A DNA stretch of 64,000 nucleotides from Agathobacter rectalis ATCC 33656 (GCF_000020605.1 NC_012781.1:2977501-3041500); one strand, 5' to 3'; positions 20,467 through 32,528 are shown, counted from the first letter of the stretch. Program-made: numbers and translations. Notes: generated from the sequence alone by a model not told the origin.

Positions 20467-21375
20467 CTATTTGTTCAGTCCCACTACATCCTCAATGATT
20501 TCTTTGCAGGTTTCCTCTTTCTTTACGAGGCCTGCGCTCTGACCTGCCATGACGCTGCCATATACGGTATCTCCGTCCACAACGGCTTTTCTGAGTGCGC
20601 CAAGTGTCATTTTTTCGAGCTCTTCAAATGGAGCTCCTTCCTTTTCCAGCTTGAGATATTGTCTGGTCATCTTGTTTCTGAGCACTCTGATCGGATGGCC
20701 TGTGCTCATTCCTGTAACCTCGGAATCTATATCCTTGGCCTTAATGACCTTCTGCTTATAGTTTTCATGTACTATCGATTCTTTTGCGGTGACAAAGCGT
20801 GTACCCATCTGGACTGCCTCTGCCCCGAGTGCAAATGCTGCATTGAAGCCTCTGTTGTCTGCAATTCCGCCTGCTGCGATAACAGGGATGCTCACTGCAT
20901 CAACAACCTGTGGCACAAGTGTCATGGTAGTCTGTGCTCCGATATGTCCGCCTGACTCCATTCCCTCGGCGATTACCGCACTTGCCCCGCCTCTCTCCAT
21001 GAGCTTTGCGAGTGCTACGCTTGCAACTACAGGGATTACGATGACGCCTGCTTCTTTCCACATATCCATGTACTTTGCAGGGTTTCCTGCGCCGGTGGTG
21101 ACTACCTTTACCTTTTCCTCGGCGATGATTTTTGCTATCTCATCGGCCTCCGGATTCATAAGCATGAGGTTGACTCCGAACGGCTTATCTGTCTCCTTCT
21201 TTGCAGCGACTATCTGCTCCTTTACCCATGAAGCCGGGGCTCCGCCTGCTCCGATGATGCCAAGTCCGCCTGCATTGGACACAGCGCTGGCAAGCTCATG
21301 GGTTGCTACCCATGCCATGCCACCCTGAATGACCGGATATTTGATTCCAAGAAGCTTTGTTATTCTTGTTTCCAT
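20467..21375 (-). CDS. fabK: Enoyl-ACP reductase II (FMN)
   Basis: FMN-dependent, NAD(P)H-using enoyl reductase that replaces FabI in many Firmicutes. TIM-barrel features of the 2-nitropropane dioxygenase superfamily are seen: PVIQGGMAWVA at the start, AEGMESGGHIGAQTT with the conserved His, PVIAAGGIAD and GAEAVQMGTRFV. 302 residues. The ATG at 21375 is 5 nt after the acpP stop. Confidence 0.96.
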   Translation of the reverse strand: METRITKLLGIKYPVIQGGMAWVATHELASAVSNAGGLGIIGAGGAPASWVKEQIVAAKKETDKPFGVNLMLMNPEADEIAKIIAEEKVKVVTTGAGNPAKYMDMWKEAGVIVIPVVASVALAKLMERGGASAVIAEGMESGGHIGAQTTMTLVPQVVDAVSIPVIAAGGIADNRGFNAAFALGAEAVQMGTRFVTAKESIVHENYKQKVIKAKDIDSEVTGMSTGHPIRVLRNKMTRQYLKLEKEGAPFEELEKMTLGALRKAVVDGDTVYGSVMAGQSAGLVKKEETCKEIIEDVVGLNK

Positions 21376-21380
21376 GTCTT

Positions 21381-21614
21381 TTAAGCCTCTACACCTTTGT
21401 TCTTAAGATACTCAATGATGTCGTTAACTGTTGCGATTTTCTCTAAATCCTCTGAAGGGATTTCTACTCCGTACTCCTCCTCGAGTGCCATTACAAGCTC
21501 GAAAAGATCTAATGAATCTGCCTCAAGATCCTCCTTGAAGTTTGACTCTAATTTGATATCATCCTCGTCGATTCCTAACTGATCTGCTACGATTTCCTTG
21601 ATTTTCTCCAACAT
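21381..21614 (-). CDS. acpP: Acyl carrier protein
   Basis: A 77-residue acidic four-helix protein with the phosphopantetheine site DSL (Ser34 in [12 protein letters not shown]). It carries growing acyl chains. The ATG at 21614 follows AAGGAG. First gene of the fab operon. Confidence 0.97.
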   Translation of the reverse strand: MLEKIKEIVADQLGIDEDDIKLESNFKEDLEADSLDLFELVMALEEEYGVEIPSEDLEKIATVNDIIEYLKNKGVEA

Positions 21615-21699
21615 ATTTCTGTTCTCCTTTTTCTGTGTTTATTTTCGGTTTTGTGCGCTGGTATATTTGCACTAGTTTGCACGTCAAATATTTTCATCA

Positions 21700-21747
21700 T
21701 CAAATCATTTGACAGTGAAAGTATATCACATTTAAAATAGTTGTCAA
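21700..21747 (-). promoter_or_regulatory. Promoter of the fab operon with FabT-type operator
   Basis: Minus-strand TTGACA (21742-21747), 16-nt spacer, TATACT (21720-21725). Directly downstream, at the expected start of transcription, lies the inverted repeat TCAAATCATTTGA (21700-21712; 6-bp arms, 1-nt centre). That is the size and AT-rich TTTGA-type composition expected for a FabT/FapR-style operator. Together with the fabT gene at the operon end, this suggests autoregulated repression. Confidence 0.75.
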
Positions 21748-21784
21748 GTCAAAGTATTTTTATTTTTCATTTTTTATATGGTAC

Positions 21785-22030
21785 GGGAGCAGGCGGGCAG
21801 AAAATTACCCATCCAAAACGTCTCCTACCAGCAGCCAAGAGGCTGTAAGAATTGTAAGTCAGGTTTTCTATGCCTGACGCAGCCGGCTTTTACGCGCCGT
21901 CCTTGGCGCGGTAACGCCTCGCCCGTGCTTCCATGCACGTGCGCTACTGTGTACCTATTACAATTCCAACAGCCTCTAAGCAGCTTCGTACAAACTCATT
22001 GGATGGGCAATTTTCTGCCCGCCTGCTCCC
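21785..22030. repeat. Large hairpin element B (dispersed family)
   Basis: Outer arms 21785-21816 and 21999-22030 are complementary over 32 bp with one mismatch. An inner stem joins about 21838-21857 to 21957-21976. Two hairpins sit in the middle: GCGCC-GTCCTT-GGCGC (21894-21909) and CGTGC-TTCCAT-GCACG (21924-21939). The core and the right flank (TTAC..TGTGACAATAAT) match element A at 5.2 kb, while the outer arms are unrelated in sequence. No protein supported. Lies between the fab promoter and the DUF4143 ATPase stop. Confidence 0.8.
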
Positions 22031-22109
22031 TTACACTGTGACAATAATATACACTAAAAAACAGACTGTAATTATGAGTGGTCAGCTCAATTTTACAGTC
22101 TGCTCTATA

Positions 22110-23417
22110 TTAATCTCTCAAACACCCAACCGGCACAACCCGAACTCCTGACTCCGTGGTATATGCCATGGTTGCATTTGCGCAAATCACAATCAGTGCC
22201 GATGGTTCTTTATATACATCACGTGGATGTTTTTCTTTTTCCAATGCTTTCTCATTATATTTTAAGATAATATCCTTGAATCGCAGCAAGGATTTTTCCG
22301 CTTCCGGAATCTTGTTCACTCCGGTTTTTATTTCAATAAGCGCATAACGGCCGTCCTCCAACTGATAGACTGCATCTGCTTCTACGCCCATATCATCTGT
22401 ATAATGCATCACTCTGGCATTGTGCTTTTCAGCAAATACAAGTAAATCTCTAAGCACCATATTTTCAAATACATGCCCAAATAGATCCAAATCGTTGATA
22501 AAATAGTCCGGATTAACACCAAGCGCAGCCAATCCTATAGAGGGATCAACAAATATATGCTTTTTGGCAGCTCTGATAGCTGTTTTCGAACGCAAATGCG
22601 GTGTCCAGGCATCTATATCCTTTACAACATACAATAGCTCCAGAGCATCTATATATGAAGAAAGCGTTACATCTGTAACATTCTGTGTGGCTTTTACATC
22701 TGAAAATATATTCTTGCGTTTTGCTGTAGTAGCCATATTTCTGGCATACGACCAAAGCAGTGTCCTTGCCCATTCCGGATTTCTGTTTACTCCATCAATG
22801 GCTGATATGTCCTTCTGATAAATCTGCCTATAATAATCCTTAGCTATTTCAAGCTTTGCACTGTCCTTTGAAAGTGCCATGCATCTCGGCCATCCACCTC
22901 TACAGACCGCAAAAAACAAATCCTCAAGCTTTATATCTGTGGTAAGTCCATCAATATCATATGCTTCATCTTCTAATAATTTAAACAACGATATGCTTCC
23001 GTTTGATTCTCCTGTCTCAAACAAAGTCATAGGGTACATCGTAACCTCTGTTATTCGTCCTGTACCTGTATGGGGTGTATTAATCTTCTTACTTGATGAG
23101 CCTGTCAGATAAAACTCTCCTACACTCTCCGGATTGTCATCGCACGCTTTTCTTATTGTTCCCCATATCTTTGGGGCATCCTGCCACTCGTCAAACAGTA
23201 TTGGCTTAGGATTCTTTAAAAAGAGCTTAGGTGCAGTTTCTGCTACTGCAAGATACCCCTCTCTCTTGTCTTCATCCTGAAATTCAATAACAGTTTTACA
23301 TCGTTCTCTTGCTGTTCTTGTCTTTCCACATCCTTTTGGTCCTGTGATGCTCACTGCATTAAATGCCTCTGTTTTTCTATCTATCACATCATCAACAATT
23401 CTGCTTATATATTCCAT
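22110..23417 (-). CDS. AAA_14/DUF4143 family ATPase
   Basis: A 435-residue protein with P-loop SITGPKGCGKTRTA (about residues 23-36) and Walker B PILFDEWQDAP. Sensor-like FYLTGSSS follows, then a C-terminal DUF4143 domain with IEIKTGVNKIPEAEKS, a PD-(D/E)xK-like IEIK strand. This family is common and scattered in gut anaerobes; the biochemical role is not established. The upstream region carries 23-bp repeats that could bind a regulator. Confidence 0.9.
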   Translation of the reverse strand: MEYISRIVDDVIDRKTEAFNAVSITGPKGCGKTRTARERCKTVIEFQDEDKREGYLAVAETAPKLFLKNPKPILFDEWQDAPKIWGTIRKACDDNPESVGEFYLTGSSSKKINTPHTGTGRITEVTMYPMTLFETGESNGSISLFKLLEDEAYDIDGLTTDIKLEDLFFAVCRGGWPRCMALSKDSAKLEIAKDYYRQIYQKDISAIDGVNRNPEWARTLLWSYARNMATTAKRKNIFSDVKATQNVTDVTLSSYIDALELLYVVKDIDAWTPHLRSKTAIRAAKKHIFVDPSIGLAALGVNPDYFINDLDLFGHVFENMVLRDLLVFAEKHNARVMHYTDDMGVEADAVYQLEDGRYALIEIKTGVNKIPEAEKSLLRFKDIILKYNEKALEKEKHPRDVYKEPSALIVICANATMAYTTESGVRVVPVGCLRD

Positions 23418-23475
23418 AAATATCTGCTCCCTTCATGGTTATTATACCATTTAATTCACAGATTATACAAGGTTA

Positions 23476-23563
23476 TTTTATGTTTTTCGAGTGTTTTGTT
23501 TTATATTTTTCTAATGTTTTATTTTATATTTTTCGAGTGTTTTATTTTACTTTTTTCGAATAC
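23476..23563. repeat. 23-bp tandem repeats upstream of the DUF4143 ATPase
   Basis: Three full units at 23476-23498, 23499-23521 and 23522-23544, plus a partial fourth. The consensus is roughly TTTTATATTTTTCGAGTGTTTTA. The spacing is about two helical turns. They lie 60-145 bp upstream of the start codon at 23417, an operator-like position. Confidence 0.75.
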
Positions 23564-23564
23564 T

Positions 23565-23607
23565 AAAAAGAGCAGGACAAGTATTTCTACCTATTCTGCT
23601 CTTTTTT
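23565..23607. terminator. Probable bidirectional terminator
   Basis: AAAAAGAGCAG (23565-23575) pairs with CTGCTCTTTTT (23597-23607) around a 21-nt loop, with A/T runs on both sides. It would end transcription from the penicillin-binding protein region before the ATPase leader. Confidence 0.7.
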
Positions 23608-23637
23608 ACATATTTTAATTATTTAAATATAGATTAT

Positions 23638-26272
<2,635 letters not shown>

Positions 26273-26430
26273 TTCTAAACGTTACCTCCAAACTATCGGT
26301 ATACCATTGTATATCGGCATACTTTATAGATAATTGACAACTATATCCAATATGTACTGTCTATTATACTACAATGCCTCTACATCAGATAATTAATAAT
26401 TGCTTAATTTTCTATTATACCTTTATAGCA

Positions 26431-26452
26431 CAAAAGGAAGCTAATTGCTCCC
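26431..26452 (-). terminator. Weak terminator after spoVT
   Basis: Minus-strand GGGAGC / GCTTCC stem (26435-26452) followed by TTTT, about 75 nt past the spoVT stop. Confidence 0.5.
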
Positions 26453-26525
26453 TTTATCAAGCTATTTTACATCTTTATTACTGTTGTAGTCAAGTAAATA
26501 GTTTTTACATTGCTTTTTGCTATCT

Positions 26526-27071
26526 CTAGCCAAGCTGGTCAGCCAGAAATTCTGCTGCTGCACCCGCCAGCTTTTCGGCAATCTCAGACTTATCGGCTTT
26601 TTCATCGTAAACACACAGTATAACGGCTCCCGCGCTATCACCATCATGCACTATTACTGCTATTGCCTGCGCTTCACAGTCAGCTTTATCGTCCTTTACC
26701 ACAGGTATCAGGGTATCGTCTTTTTTACTGTACAATGCACTTTTTCTCTTATCCATAATATTCTCGAGTTCTTTTGACAAAGCCTTGCCTATATAATTTT
26801 TGTGGTTTTTGCCGGCTGCTGCTATTATCTCATCCCTATCCGCCACACATACCATGGCTCCTGTTACCTTTGACAGGCTCTGTGCATATGCCTGTGATAT
26901 ATTCTTCAGGCTTCCAACCTGCGAATACTTCTTTAGCACTATCGTCTCGTCCGCATCCATATATATTTCCAGTGGGCTTCCCTCTTTTATATGCAGCATC
27001 CTGCGAAGCTCCTTTGGTATAACTATTCTGCCGAGGGAATCTACTCTTCTGGTCAATCCTGTGATTTTCAC
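26526..27071 (-). CDS. spoVT: Stage V sporulation protein T
   Basis: AbrB-type transcription regulator of late forespore genes. The N-terminal swapped-hairpin DNA-binding domain is MKITGLTRRVDSLGRIVIPK followed by LRRMLHIKEG (residues 1-50). The C-terminal part (about 55-181) fits the GAF-like ligand domain. The length (181) matches SpoVT and is well beyond plain AbrB (about 95). It indicates a sporulating lineage. Confidence 0.95.
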   Translation of the reverse strand: MKITGLTRRVDSLGRIVIPKELRRMLHIKEGSPLEIYMDADETIVLKKYSQVGSLKNISQAYAQSLSKVTGAMVCVADRDEIIAAAGKNHKNYIGKALSKELENIMDKRKSALYSKKDDTLIPVVKDDKADCEAQAIAVIVHDGDSAGAVILCVYDEKADKSEIAEKLAGAAAEFLADQLG

Positions 27072-27189
27072 TTTATTGTCCTCCGGTTACTTTTTTGCAT
27101 TTGCATTCATGCTTTGGAGGTAGTATATGGGAATTTGAATAAAATATACATTCGATATGCACTGATACAGTGCTCTTTCATAATAGCTT

Positions 27190-27828
27190 TTATAATGTCA
27201 CGGTATGTTTTGAATTTGATAAGGTATCTATATCCGTCAGCTCACGCTCATCTGCGATATCCACATATACACAGTCATACTTCTTTGCCACACTTCTGCC
27301 ACCCTTATCACCCTCCAGTGATAAAAGCTGCGGGATAAGCGATGAATGAAATACACACGGATTACCTACGGTATCTCCACAGCGAAGTGAAAAAACTGAT
27401 TTCATATTTCCTTTATTTTCAAGCACTTTATCTATTAATTTAATCACGCTTTGACTTTTTAAATATGGCTGGTCAGCTACTGCAAACATGTAGTAGTCCT
27501 GCATACCAGTCTTTTTCTGCTCCTGCACCGCCATAATTCCTGCTTTTATGGTGTAGGATATGCCTTTTTCGCTGTCCGGACTTAAGACTGCATGGCAATC
27601 CGGGATACATGCGCAGTAGTCCAGTATTTCCCGATAACGTGTAACAACGGTTATATCTATGACCGGGTTATTCGATTCTGCATTTTTTAATTTATTATAT
27701 CTATCTTTAATTTCTATCAAACGTTCAAGCAGATGCCTGTACATAGGTTTTCCATTCAGCTCATAAAACAGCTTGTTACTTCCAAAACGGCGGCTGTTTC
27801 CAGCCGCCATGTATATGATATGAATCAT
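27190..27828 (-). CDS. mocA: MocA-type molybdenum cofactor cytidylyltransferase
   Basis: A 212-residue nucleotidyltransferase that would transfer CMP to molybdopterin to form the dinucleotide cofactor of hydroxylases. The nucleotide-binding motif MAAGNSRRFGSNKL is at residues 7-20, followed by a GKPMYRHLL region and AVADQPYL with the metal-binding Asp. The ATG at 27828 overlaps the hydroxylase stop (ATGA); upstream in-frame ATGs lie inside that gene. Last gene of the SDMH locus, co-translated with its client enzyme. Confidence 0.85.
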   Translation of the reverse strand: MIHIIYMAAGNSRRFGSNKLFYELNGKPMYRHLLERLIEIKDRYNKLKNAESNNPVIDITVVTRYREILDYCACIPDCHAVLSPDSEKGISYTIKAGIMAVQEQKKTGMQDYYMFAVADQPYLKSQSVIKLIDKVLENKGNMKSVFSLRCGDTVGNPCVFHSSLIPQLLSLEGDKGGRSVAKKYDCVYVDIADERELTDIDTLSNSKHTVTL

Positions 27829-30200
27829 TTCACTCTTAGGTCCTTTTCGTGCCAGTTTGGGTCTGCCATTCCCATAAGTATTTTCTCCGGGGTAAACGGA
27901 ACTGTCCTGTGCCATACGCCTGTTGCGCGATAAATGGCATGTGCCAGCGCAGGAGCCGGTGTATTGATAACTATCTCGCCGATTGACTTGACTCCAAATG
28001 GGCCTGAAGGCTCATAGCTTGTCTCAAATTCGACGTTGATATGTCCCACATCCTGTCGTGTCGGTATCTTGTACTGCATGAAATCATTTTCTGCGATTTT
28101 ACCACCGGCATTGTAGGTGACATTCTCATAAAGTGCCATGCCGATTCCCTGACCTATGCCACCCTCTGTCTGCACACGTGCAAGGTTTGGATTGACCGGA
28201 ATTCCGCAGTCCACGACAGCCTGATAATCAAGTATTTTAACTGCTCCGGTCTCCTTATCAAGCTCTATCTCGACCATGCCTACCATGTATGGTGGCGGTG
28301 AAACAGGTGATGAATATGTGGCGGTGACATCTACAGGTATCGTGTTGTTGACCTGTGCTTTTGTTGCTATATCGGAAAGACTTACGGAAACTGCCACATT
28401 GTCTGCACCGTCCGGATTTATGATATACACCTCTTTACCGTCGAAATCCACCTCTGATGCAGCACAGCCCAGCAGCTGTGCACCGATTTTCTTTATATTT
28501 TCACGAAGCTCAAGTGCTGCATTCTGTGTGGCCATTCCTGTGATGTAGGTGGTTGATGAGGCATATGAACCCGAGTCATAAGGAGAAGCATCTGTATCCG
28601 CTCCAAACACTGTTATATCATCCGGCTCGCAGTCAAGTACCTCAGCCGCCATCTGCGCAAGTATTGTATCACAGCCTGTTCCCATGTCTGCCGCACCTAT
28701 CATCATATTGTAGGTGCCACAGTCTGAAAGCTTTAAGGTACACGAGCCGACATCTACATTGGATATGCAGGAGCCCTGCATTGCAAGCGCCATGCCTGCC
28801 GCACGAACCTTGCCATTTCCCATATCGCGGACAGGATACTTTTCTGCCCAGTGGAAATTGTCCGCGCAGTGCATTATACATCTGTCAAGTGCACATGCAT
28901 TGGCTGTCTCGCCAAAATATGCCGGCATAAACATGCCCTCACGTACAATATTTTTCAAACGAAGCTCAACCGGGTCTATATGCAGCTTTTCTGCAAGCTC
29001 ATTGACGGTTGATTCAAGTGCAAATATACCCTGTGTGGCTCCATAGCCTCTGTATGCTCCTGCCGCCTGCACGTTTGTATACACAACATCGCACGAAAAT
29101 CTGGTTGCCTCGCAGCCTCCTGTATAAAGAGGAAGCGATTTATGACCGGAGAGTCCTACTGTTGTAGTGCTATGCTCTCCGTATGCTCCACCATTTGACA
29201 GCGTATAAAGATCTATCGCCCTTATATGACCATCTTTCATCGCTCCAAGACGCACGGTAACTTCCATCTCATGACGCGGTGACGCGATAGTCTGACACTC
29301 TTTTCTGCTGTAGATTATCTTGCTTGGACGCTTTGTCTTCCAGGTAACAAATGCCGGATACACCTCACAGACCGCTGTCTGCTTGGCACCGAAACCGCCT
29401 CCGATACGCGGCTTTTCAGCGCGCACCATAGACTTTGGAATATCAAGTGCATTTGCCAGTATTCGGCGCAGGTGGAAAACTATCTGTGTCGAGCTGATAC
29501 AGTGAAGTCTGCCGTATCTGTCTATCTCACAGTATGCCCTGCAGGTCTCCATATATGCCTGCTGCGCTGCCTTTATGCGATATGTGTGCTCAATAATCTC
29601 ATCGCACTCTGACAGAATTTTCTCCACATTTCCATGCTCATCCTCTTCGTGGTGAATGAGATTGCGCTTTACATCGCCTGTATCTATGCTGGATGACCAG
29701 TCATCCTCAGGATGCACGAGCACCTTGTTATCCAGCGACTTTCTGAAGTCAAGCACCGGCTCAAGCACCGTGTACTTTACTTTTATCATGTTAAGAGCCT
29801 TGTCCACCGCCTTTTCAGATTCTCCGACTACTATAGCGACGGCGTCACCTACGCTTCTCACATGGCGGTCAAGGATTAATCTGTCATATGGTGACGGCTC
29901 CGGAAATGTCTGGCCTGCGATAGAAAAACGCTTTTTCGGAACATCCTCCCAGGTGTATACTGCGACCATGCCCGGCACCTTAAGAGCGATATCTGTCTTT
30001 ACATCCTCGACAATTGCATTTGCATATGGGCTTCTAAGAAGCTTTATGACAAGCGCATCACGCGGTGTGATGTCATCGGTAAATACCGGCTTTCCGAGTA
30101 AAAGCTGGCTCGAGTCCTTTTTAGGTATACATTTTCCAACCGCGTGGTAATCCCTTCTGGCGCGGTTGAAGCTGTTTTCATTAGTTTGATTTGTGCTCAT
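27825..30200 (-). CDS. Molybdopterin-binding subunit of Se-dependent molybdenum hydroxylase
   Basis: Catalytic subunit (791 residues) of a xanthine-dehydrogenase-family enzyme. The N-terminal a/b hammerhead domain has GKPVFTDDI and LRSPYANA. Mo-domain motifs include RIGGGFGAKQ, GAYRGYGATQG, a GSYASSTTYITG segment and GPFGVKSIGE with the late catalytic-glutamate region. The substrate is unknown (xanthine, hypoxanthine, urate or another heterocycle). Location with selD, yqeB and yqeC marks it as the selenium-dependent type. The start is the ATG at 30200, 7 nt after AAGGAG, overlapping the Fe-S gene by 20 nt. Confidence 0.92.
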   Translation of the reverse strand: MSTNQTNENSFNRARRDYHAVGKCIPKKDSSQLLLGKPVFTDDITPRDALVIKLLRSPYANAIVEDVKTDIALKVPGMVAVYTWEDVPKKRFSIAGQTFPEPSPYDRLILDRHVRSVGDAVAIVVGESEKAVDKALNMIKVKYTVLEPVLDFRKSLDNKVLVHPEDDWSSSIDTGDVKRNLIHHEEDEHGNVEKILSECDEIIEHTYRIKAAQQAYMETCRAYCEIDRYGRLHCISSTQIVFHLRRILANALDIPKSMVRAEKPRIGGGFGAKQTAVCEVYPAFVTWKTKRPSKIIYSRKECQTIASPRHEMEVTVRLGAMKDGHIRAIDLYTLSNGGAYGEHSTTTVGLSGHKSLPLYTGGCEATRFSCDVVYTNVQAAGAYRGYGATQGIFALESTVNELAEKLHIDPVELRLKNIVREGMFMPAYFGETANACALDRCIMHCADNFHWAEKYPVRDMGNGKVRAAGMALAMQGSCISNVDVGSCTLKLSDCGTYNMMIGAADMGTGCDTILAQMAAEVLDCEPDDITVFGADTDASPYDSGSYASSTTYITGMATQNAALELRENIKKIGAQLLGCAASEVDFDGKEVYIINPDGADNVAVSVSLSDIATKAQVNNTIPVDVTATYSSPVSPPPYMVGMVEIELDKETGAVKILDYQAVVDCGIPVNPNLARVQTEGGIGQGIGMALYENVTYNAGGKIAENDFMQYKIPTRQDVGHINVEFETSYEPSGPFGVKSIGEIVINTPAPALAHAIYRATGVWHRTVPFTPEKILMGMADPNWHEKDLRVK

Positions 30201-30714
30201 CCTGCCACTCCTTTCCGATATCCTCTCCATAGACGCCTGCCTCAAGATTAAGAGGTGCGCCCTCTTTCTTACTGTTTAAGAAATTTCTGATTGAGCGGAG
30301 CTGACTCTGATATCCTGTACAACGGCACAGATTTCCTGAAAGATATTCAAGAATTTCCTCATCAGTCGGGTCAGGATTTTCTCTCAGAAGCGCCACAATA
30401 TTTACAATATAACCCGGATTACAAAAGCCGCACTGATCCGCTCCCTGTGCAGCAAAAAATCCTGTAAACTGCTTAGCTTCCTCCTCAAGTCCCTCGAGGG
30501 TGTCCACCGCTCTGCCGTCTGCCCTGCCTATCGGCGTGCTGCATGACAGCACAGGCTTTCCATCCAGAAGCACTGTACAAAGACCACAGTTGCCTGACTC
30601 ACAGCCTCTCTTCACCGAAAAGCAATTGTGCTTACGGCAAAAGTCTAAAAGGACCATATCCTGGTCTACCGAGTCGGTTATTAACTTTCCATTTAATTTT
30701 ATTTTAACATCCAT
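30181..30714 (-). CDS. 2x[2Fe-2S] subunit of the molybdenum hydroxylase
   Basis: A 177-residue electron-transfer subunit. The plant-ferredoxin-type cluster is bound by Cys38, 43, 46 and 58 (GCESGNCGLC...SCS). The helical-domain cluster is bound by Cys95, 98, 130 and 132 (QCGFCNPG and CRCTGY). About 20 extra residues follow the last helix. Sits between the FAD and Mo subunit genes. Confidence 0.95.
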   Translation of the reverse strand: MDVKIKLNGKLITDSVDQDMVLLDFCRKHNCFSVKRGCESGNCGLCTVLLDGKPVLSCSTPIGRADGRAVDTLEGLEEEAKQFTGFFAAQGADQCGFCNPGYIVNIVALLRENPDPTDEEILEYLSGNLCRCTGYQSQLRSIRNFLNSKKEGAPLNLEAGVYGEDIGKEWQDEHKSN

Positions 30715-30734
30715 ATATATGAATTCCTTCCTAC

Positions 30735-31595
30735 TTAATGCTCGTGCTTAATATCATCGCAGATGTCAAGCGACTGTGTAACAGCGCGGCGTGTAAGCAC
30801 CCTGCAGATTATCTCTCTGTACTCAGCCCCTGCCCTTATATTGCTTCCAAAACGGATATGCTCTGCAACATATTCGGCAAATTTATCTATTTTGGCATTG
30901 GTTTCGGAGTTATCTGTCAAGGCTGCATTACCATCTGTCTTTGCATCTGCTATGCCATCGAGTATGCCATCCTCATCCCACACAGGCTCTGCCATATATG
31001 GTGATGCTCCGATAACCGCCACATACCTGCCGCTTCTGTTTGCCACTGCACATGTGAGCACCGGAAAGTCTGTTGACTGGTTTCTCTGGCTTAAGTATAC
31101 TACGCCCTTTGCATTTTTCGGTACTATTACTGACACAAGCACATCGCGCGTGGTTCTTGGAAGTGCCGCAAACTCATCCAAATCCATAATTCCCGCCTTG
31201 TGAAGCTGCACCTTTGCTCCCAGTGCCCTGAAAATCGTCATGACATCTGAAAATCCGAATCTGCCCCAGATGCTTCCTCCGACAGTTGCCACATTTCTAA
31301 ATTGCACTCCGACAATGTGTCTGACCGACTCTGCGATTGCGCCGTGTGTATATGCATTCAGTGCTTCATGTGTCTCTATCTGCCTGAGTGTTGCATATGC
31401 ACCGATTCTAAACTCGTTCTCATCCTCATCAATTTGGTCAAGTCCGAGATCGCACAGGTCAATTGCCGTGCCAAGCGTCTTATTTTTCATTTTGAGCCAG
31501 AGCATGCCGCCCAGCACAAAATTCGGTTTTTTCTGATAAAGCTCATAAGCTTCATCAAGGCTTTGCGCCCTCACATACTGATTGTAATAAAACAT
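30735..31595 (-). CDS. FAD-binding subunit of the molybdenum hydroxylase
   Basis: A 286-residue CoxM/XdhB-type flavoprotein. FAD-binding features are PNFVLGGMLWLKMK near the N-terminus, the second motif VGVQFRNVATVGGSIWGR and a CO_deh_flav C-terminal region. It passes electrons from the Fe-S clusters to NAD or another acceptor. First of the three structural genes in transcription order. Confidence 0.92.
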   Translation of the reverse strand: MFYYNQYVRAQSLDEAYELYQKKPNFVLGGMLWLKMKNKTLGTAIDLCDLGLDQIDEDENEFRIGAYATLRQIETHEALNAYTHGAIAESVRHIVGVQFRNVATVGGSIWGRFGFSDVMTIFRALGAKVQLHKAGIMDLDEFAALPRTTRDVLVSVIVPKNAKGVVYLSQRNQSTDFPVLTCAVANRSGRYVAVIGASPYMAEPVWDEDGILDGIADAKTDGNAALTDNSETNAKIDKFAEYVAEHIRFGSNIRAGAEYREIICRVLTRRAVTQSLDICDDIKHEH

Positions 31596-31634
31596 ATTTT
31601 TCTCCTGTTATCCTGCTATATAGGTAACTATCAG

Positions 31635-31889
31635 TTACCTCATTTCGATTTCATACATCGCTTCCCACCTGATGTCATGCTCCTTCATAAAGGCTATGAG
31701 GCACTCCCTGTCAGAAAGCTCTGCTCTCCATGCCAGCCCGCAGCCCGCCGATATGACAGACGGAAGAGGAATCGTGCGTCCCGGAATACCACATGCCTTG
31801 CCCTTGATATCAAGCTTCAACGGTGCTGTGTTAGTCTCGAAGGTGATGATTAGCCGTTTTTTCTTTTCTCTTGCCAAATTTTTATCCAT
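31635..31889 (-). CDS. DUF3343 protein (putative Se/S carrier-like)
   Basis: An 84-residue protein with the family core LPSVISAGCGLAWRAELSD, where the Cys in CGLAW would be the carrier residue. The family regularly accompanies SelD and YedF and is suspected to carry reduced sulfur or selenium; that is inference in the literature and here. Lies between yedF and the FAD subunit. Confidence 0.85.
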   Translation of the reverse strand: MDKNLAREKKKRLIITFETNTAPLKLDIKGKACGIPGRTIPLPSVISAGCGLAWRAELSDRECLIAFMKEHDIRWEAMYEIEMR

Positions 31890-31910
31890 TACCTCACACC
31901 TTGTATAACT

Positions 31911-32528
31911 CTACGGACTTACAATAAGAGATGCCCCAGCCATCTTTTCTGCGATATCATACATGTTGGTCACCTCTCCGACTGCAAGCTTATCTGACAG
32001 CTCATAGTAGTTCAGGCATGTTCCGCAGGTAAAAATTTTCACCCCACGGCTCTTAAGCTCCTTTAAATCCTCAAGTGACTCTGAGCCCTCACAGGTCAGC
32101 TTCGCTCCTCCATTATAGAAAAGCATGGTTTCAGGCGGGTTGTCCTGCTGCGAAAGCGCATAGATGAAGCCCTTTATAAGTACCTTGCCAAGCTCCTCGC
32201 TGCCCTCTCCCATATATGAAGAGCGGATTACAACAACCCTGTTATCTGCGGCCGGCCTGCATGCATACTGTGAAGCCTCGTCTGTATCCGAAAGCTCATC
32301 GGCATTTACAGCTTCAATTGTCAGCTTTACGCTGTAGCTTCCGTCGTCGAGCTTACTGCTATCACAGCTATAGCCCTTCTGTGCAGCCATCTTTTTTAAA
32401 TTTTCCACTGCAACTTCATTGTCCACAAGTGTCTCAACCGTATCCGGCTGTGTGAGAGCCTCTATCGCTTTCTTTGTCTTTACTACCGGGATTGGACATG
32501 TATCCCCTATTGCATTTACTGTTATCAT
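31911..32528 (-). CDS. yedF: YedF, sulfurtransferase-like selenium metabolism protein
   Basis: 205 residues. The N-terminal TusA-like domain (1-75) has DTCPIPVVKTKKAI with the conserved Cys-Pro-x-Pro. The C-terminal half is DsrE-like, with a GTCLNYYEL segment and a late VGEVTNMYD. Probably handles selenium on its way to SelD. About 95 nt downstream of selD. Confidence 0.92.
   Translation of the reverse strand: MITVNAIGDTCPIPVVKTKKAIEALTQPDTVETLVDNEVAVENLKKMAAQKGYSCDSSKLDDGSYSVKLTIEAVNADELSDTDEASQYACRPAADNRVVVIRSSYMGEGSEELGKVLIKGFIYALSQQDNPPETMLFYNGGAKLTCEGSESLEDLKELKSRGVKIFTCGTCLNYYELSDKLAVGEVTNMYDIAEKMAGASLIVSP

Noticed and set aside
30181-30245. Longer N-terminus for the Mo hydroxylase subunit
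   Set aside because: The strong AAGGAG site sits before the ATG at 30200; the upstream codons lie in the Fe-S subunit gene.
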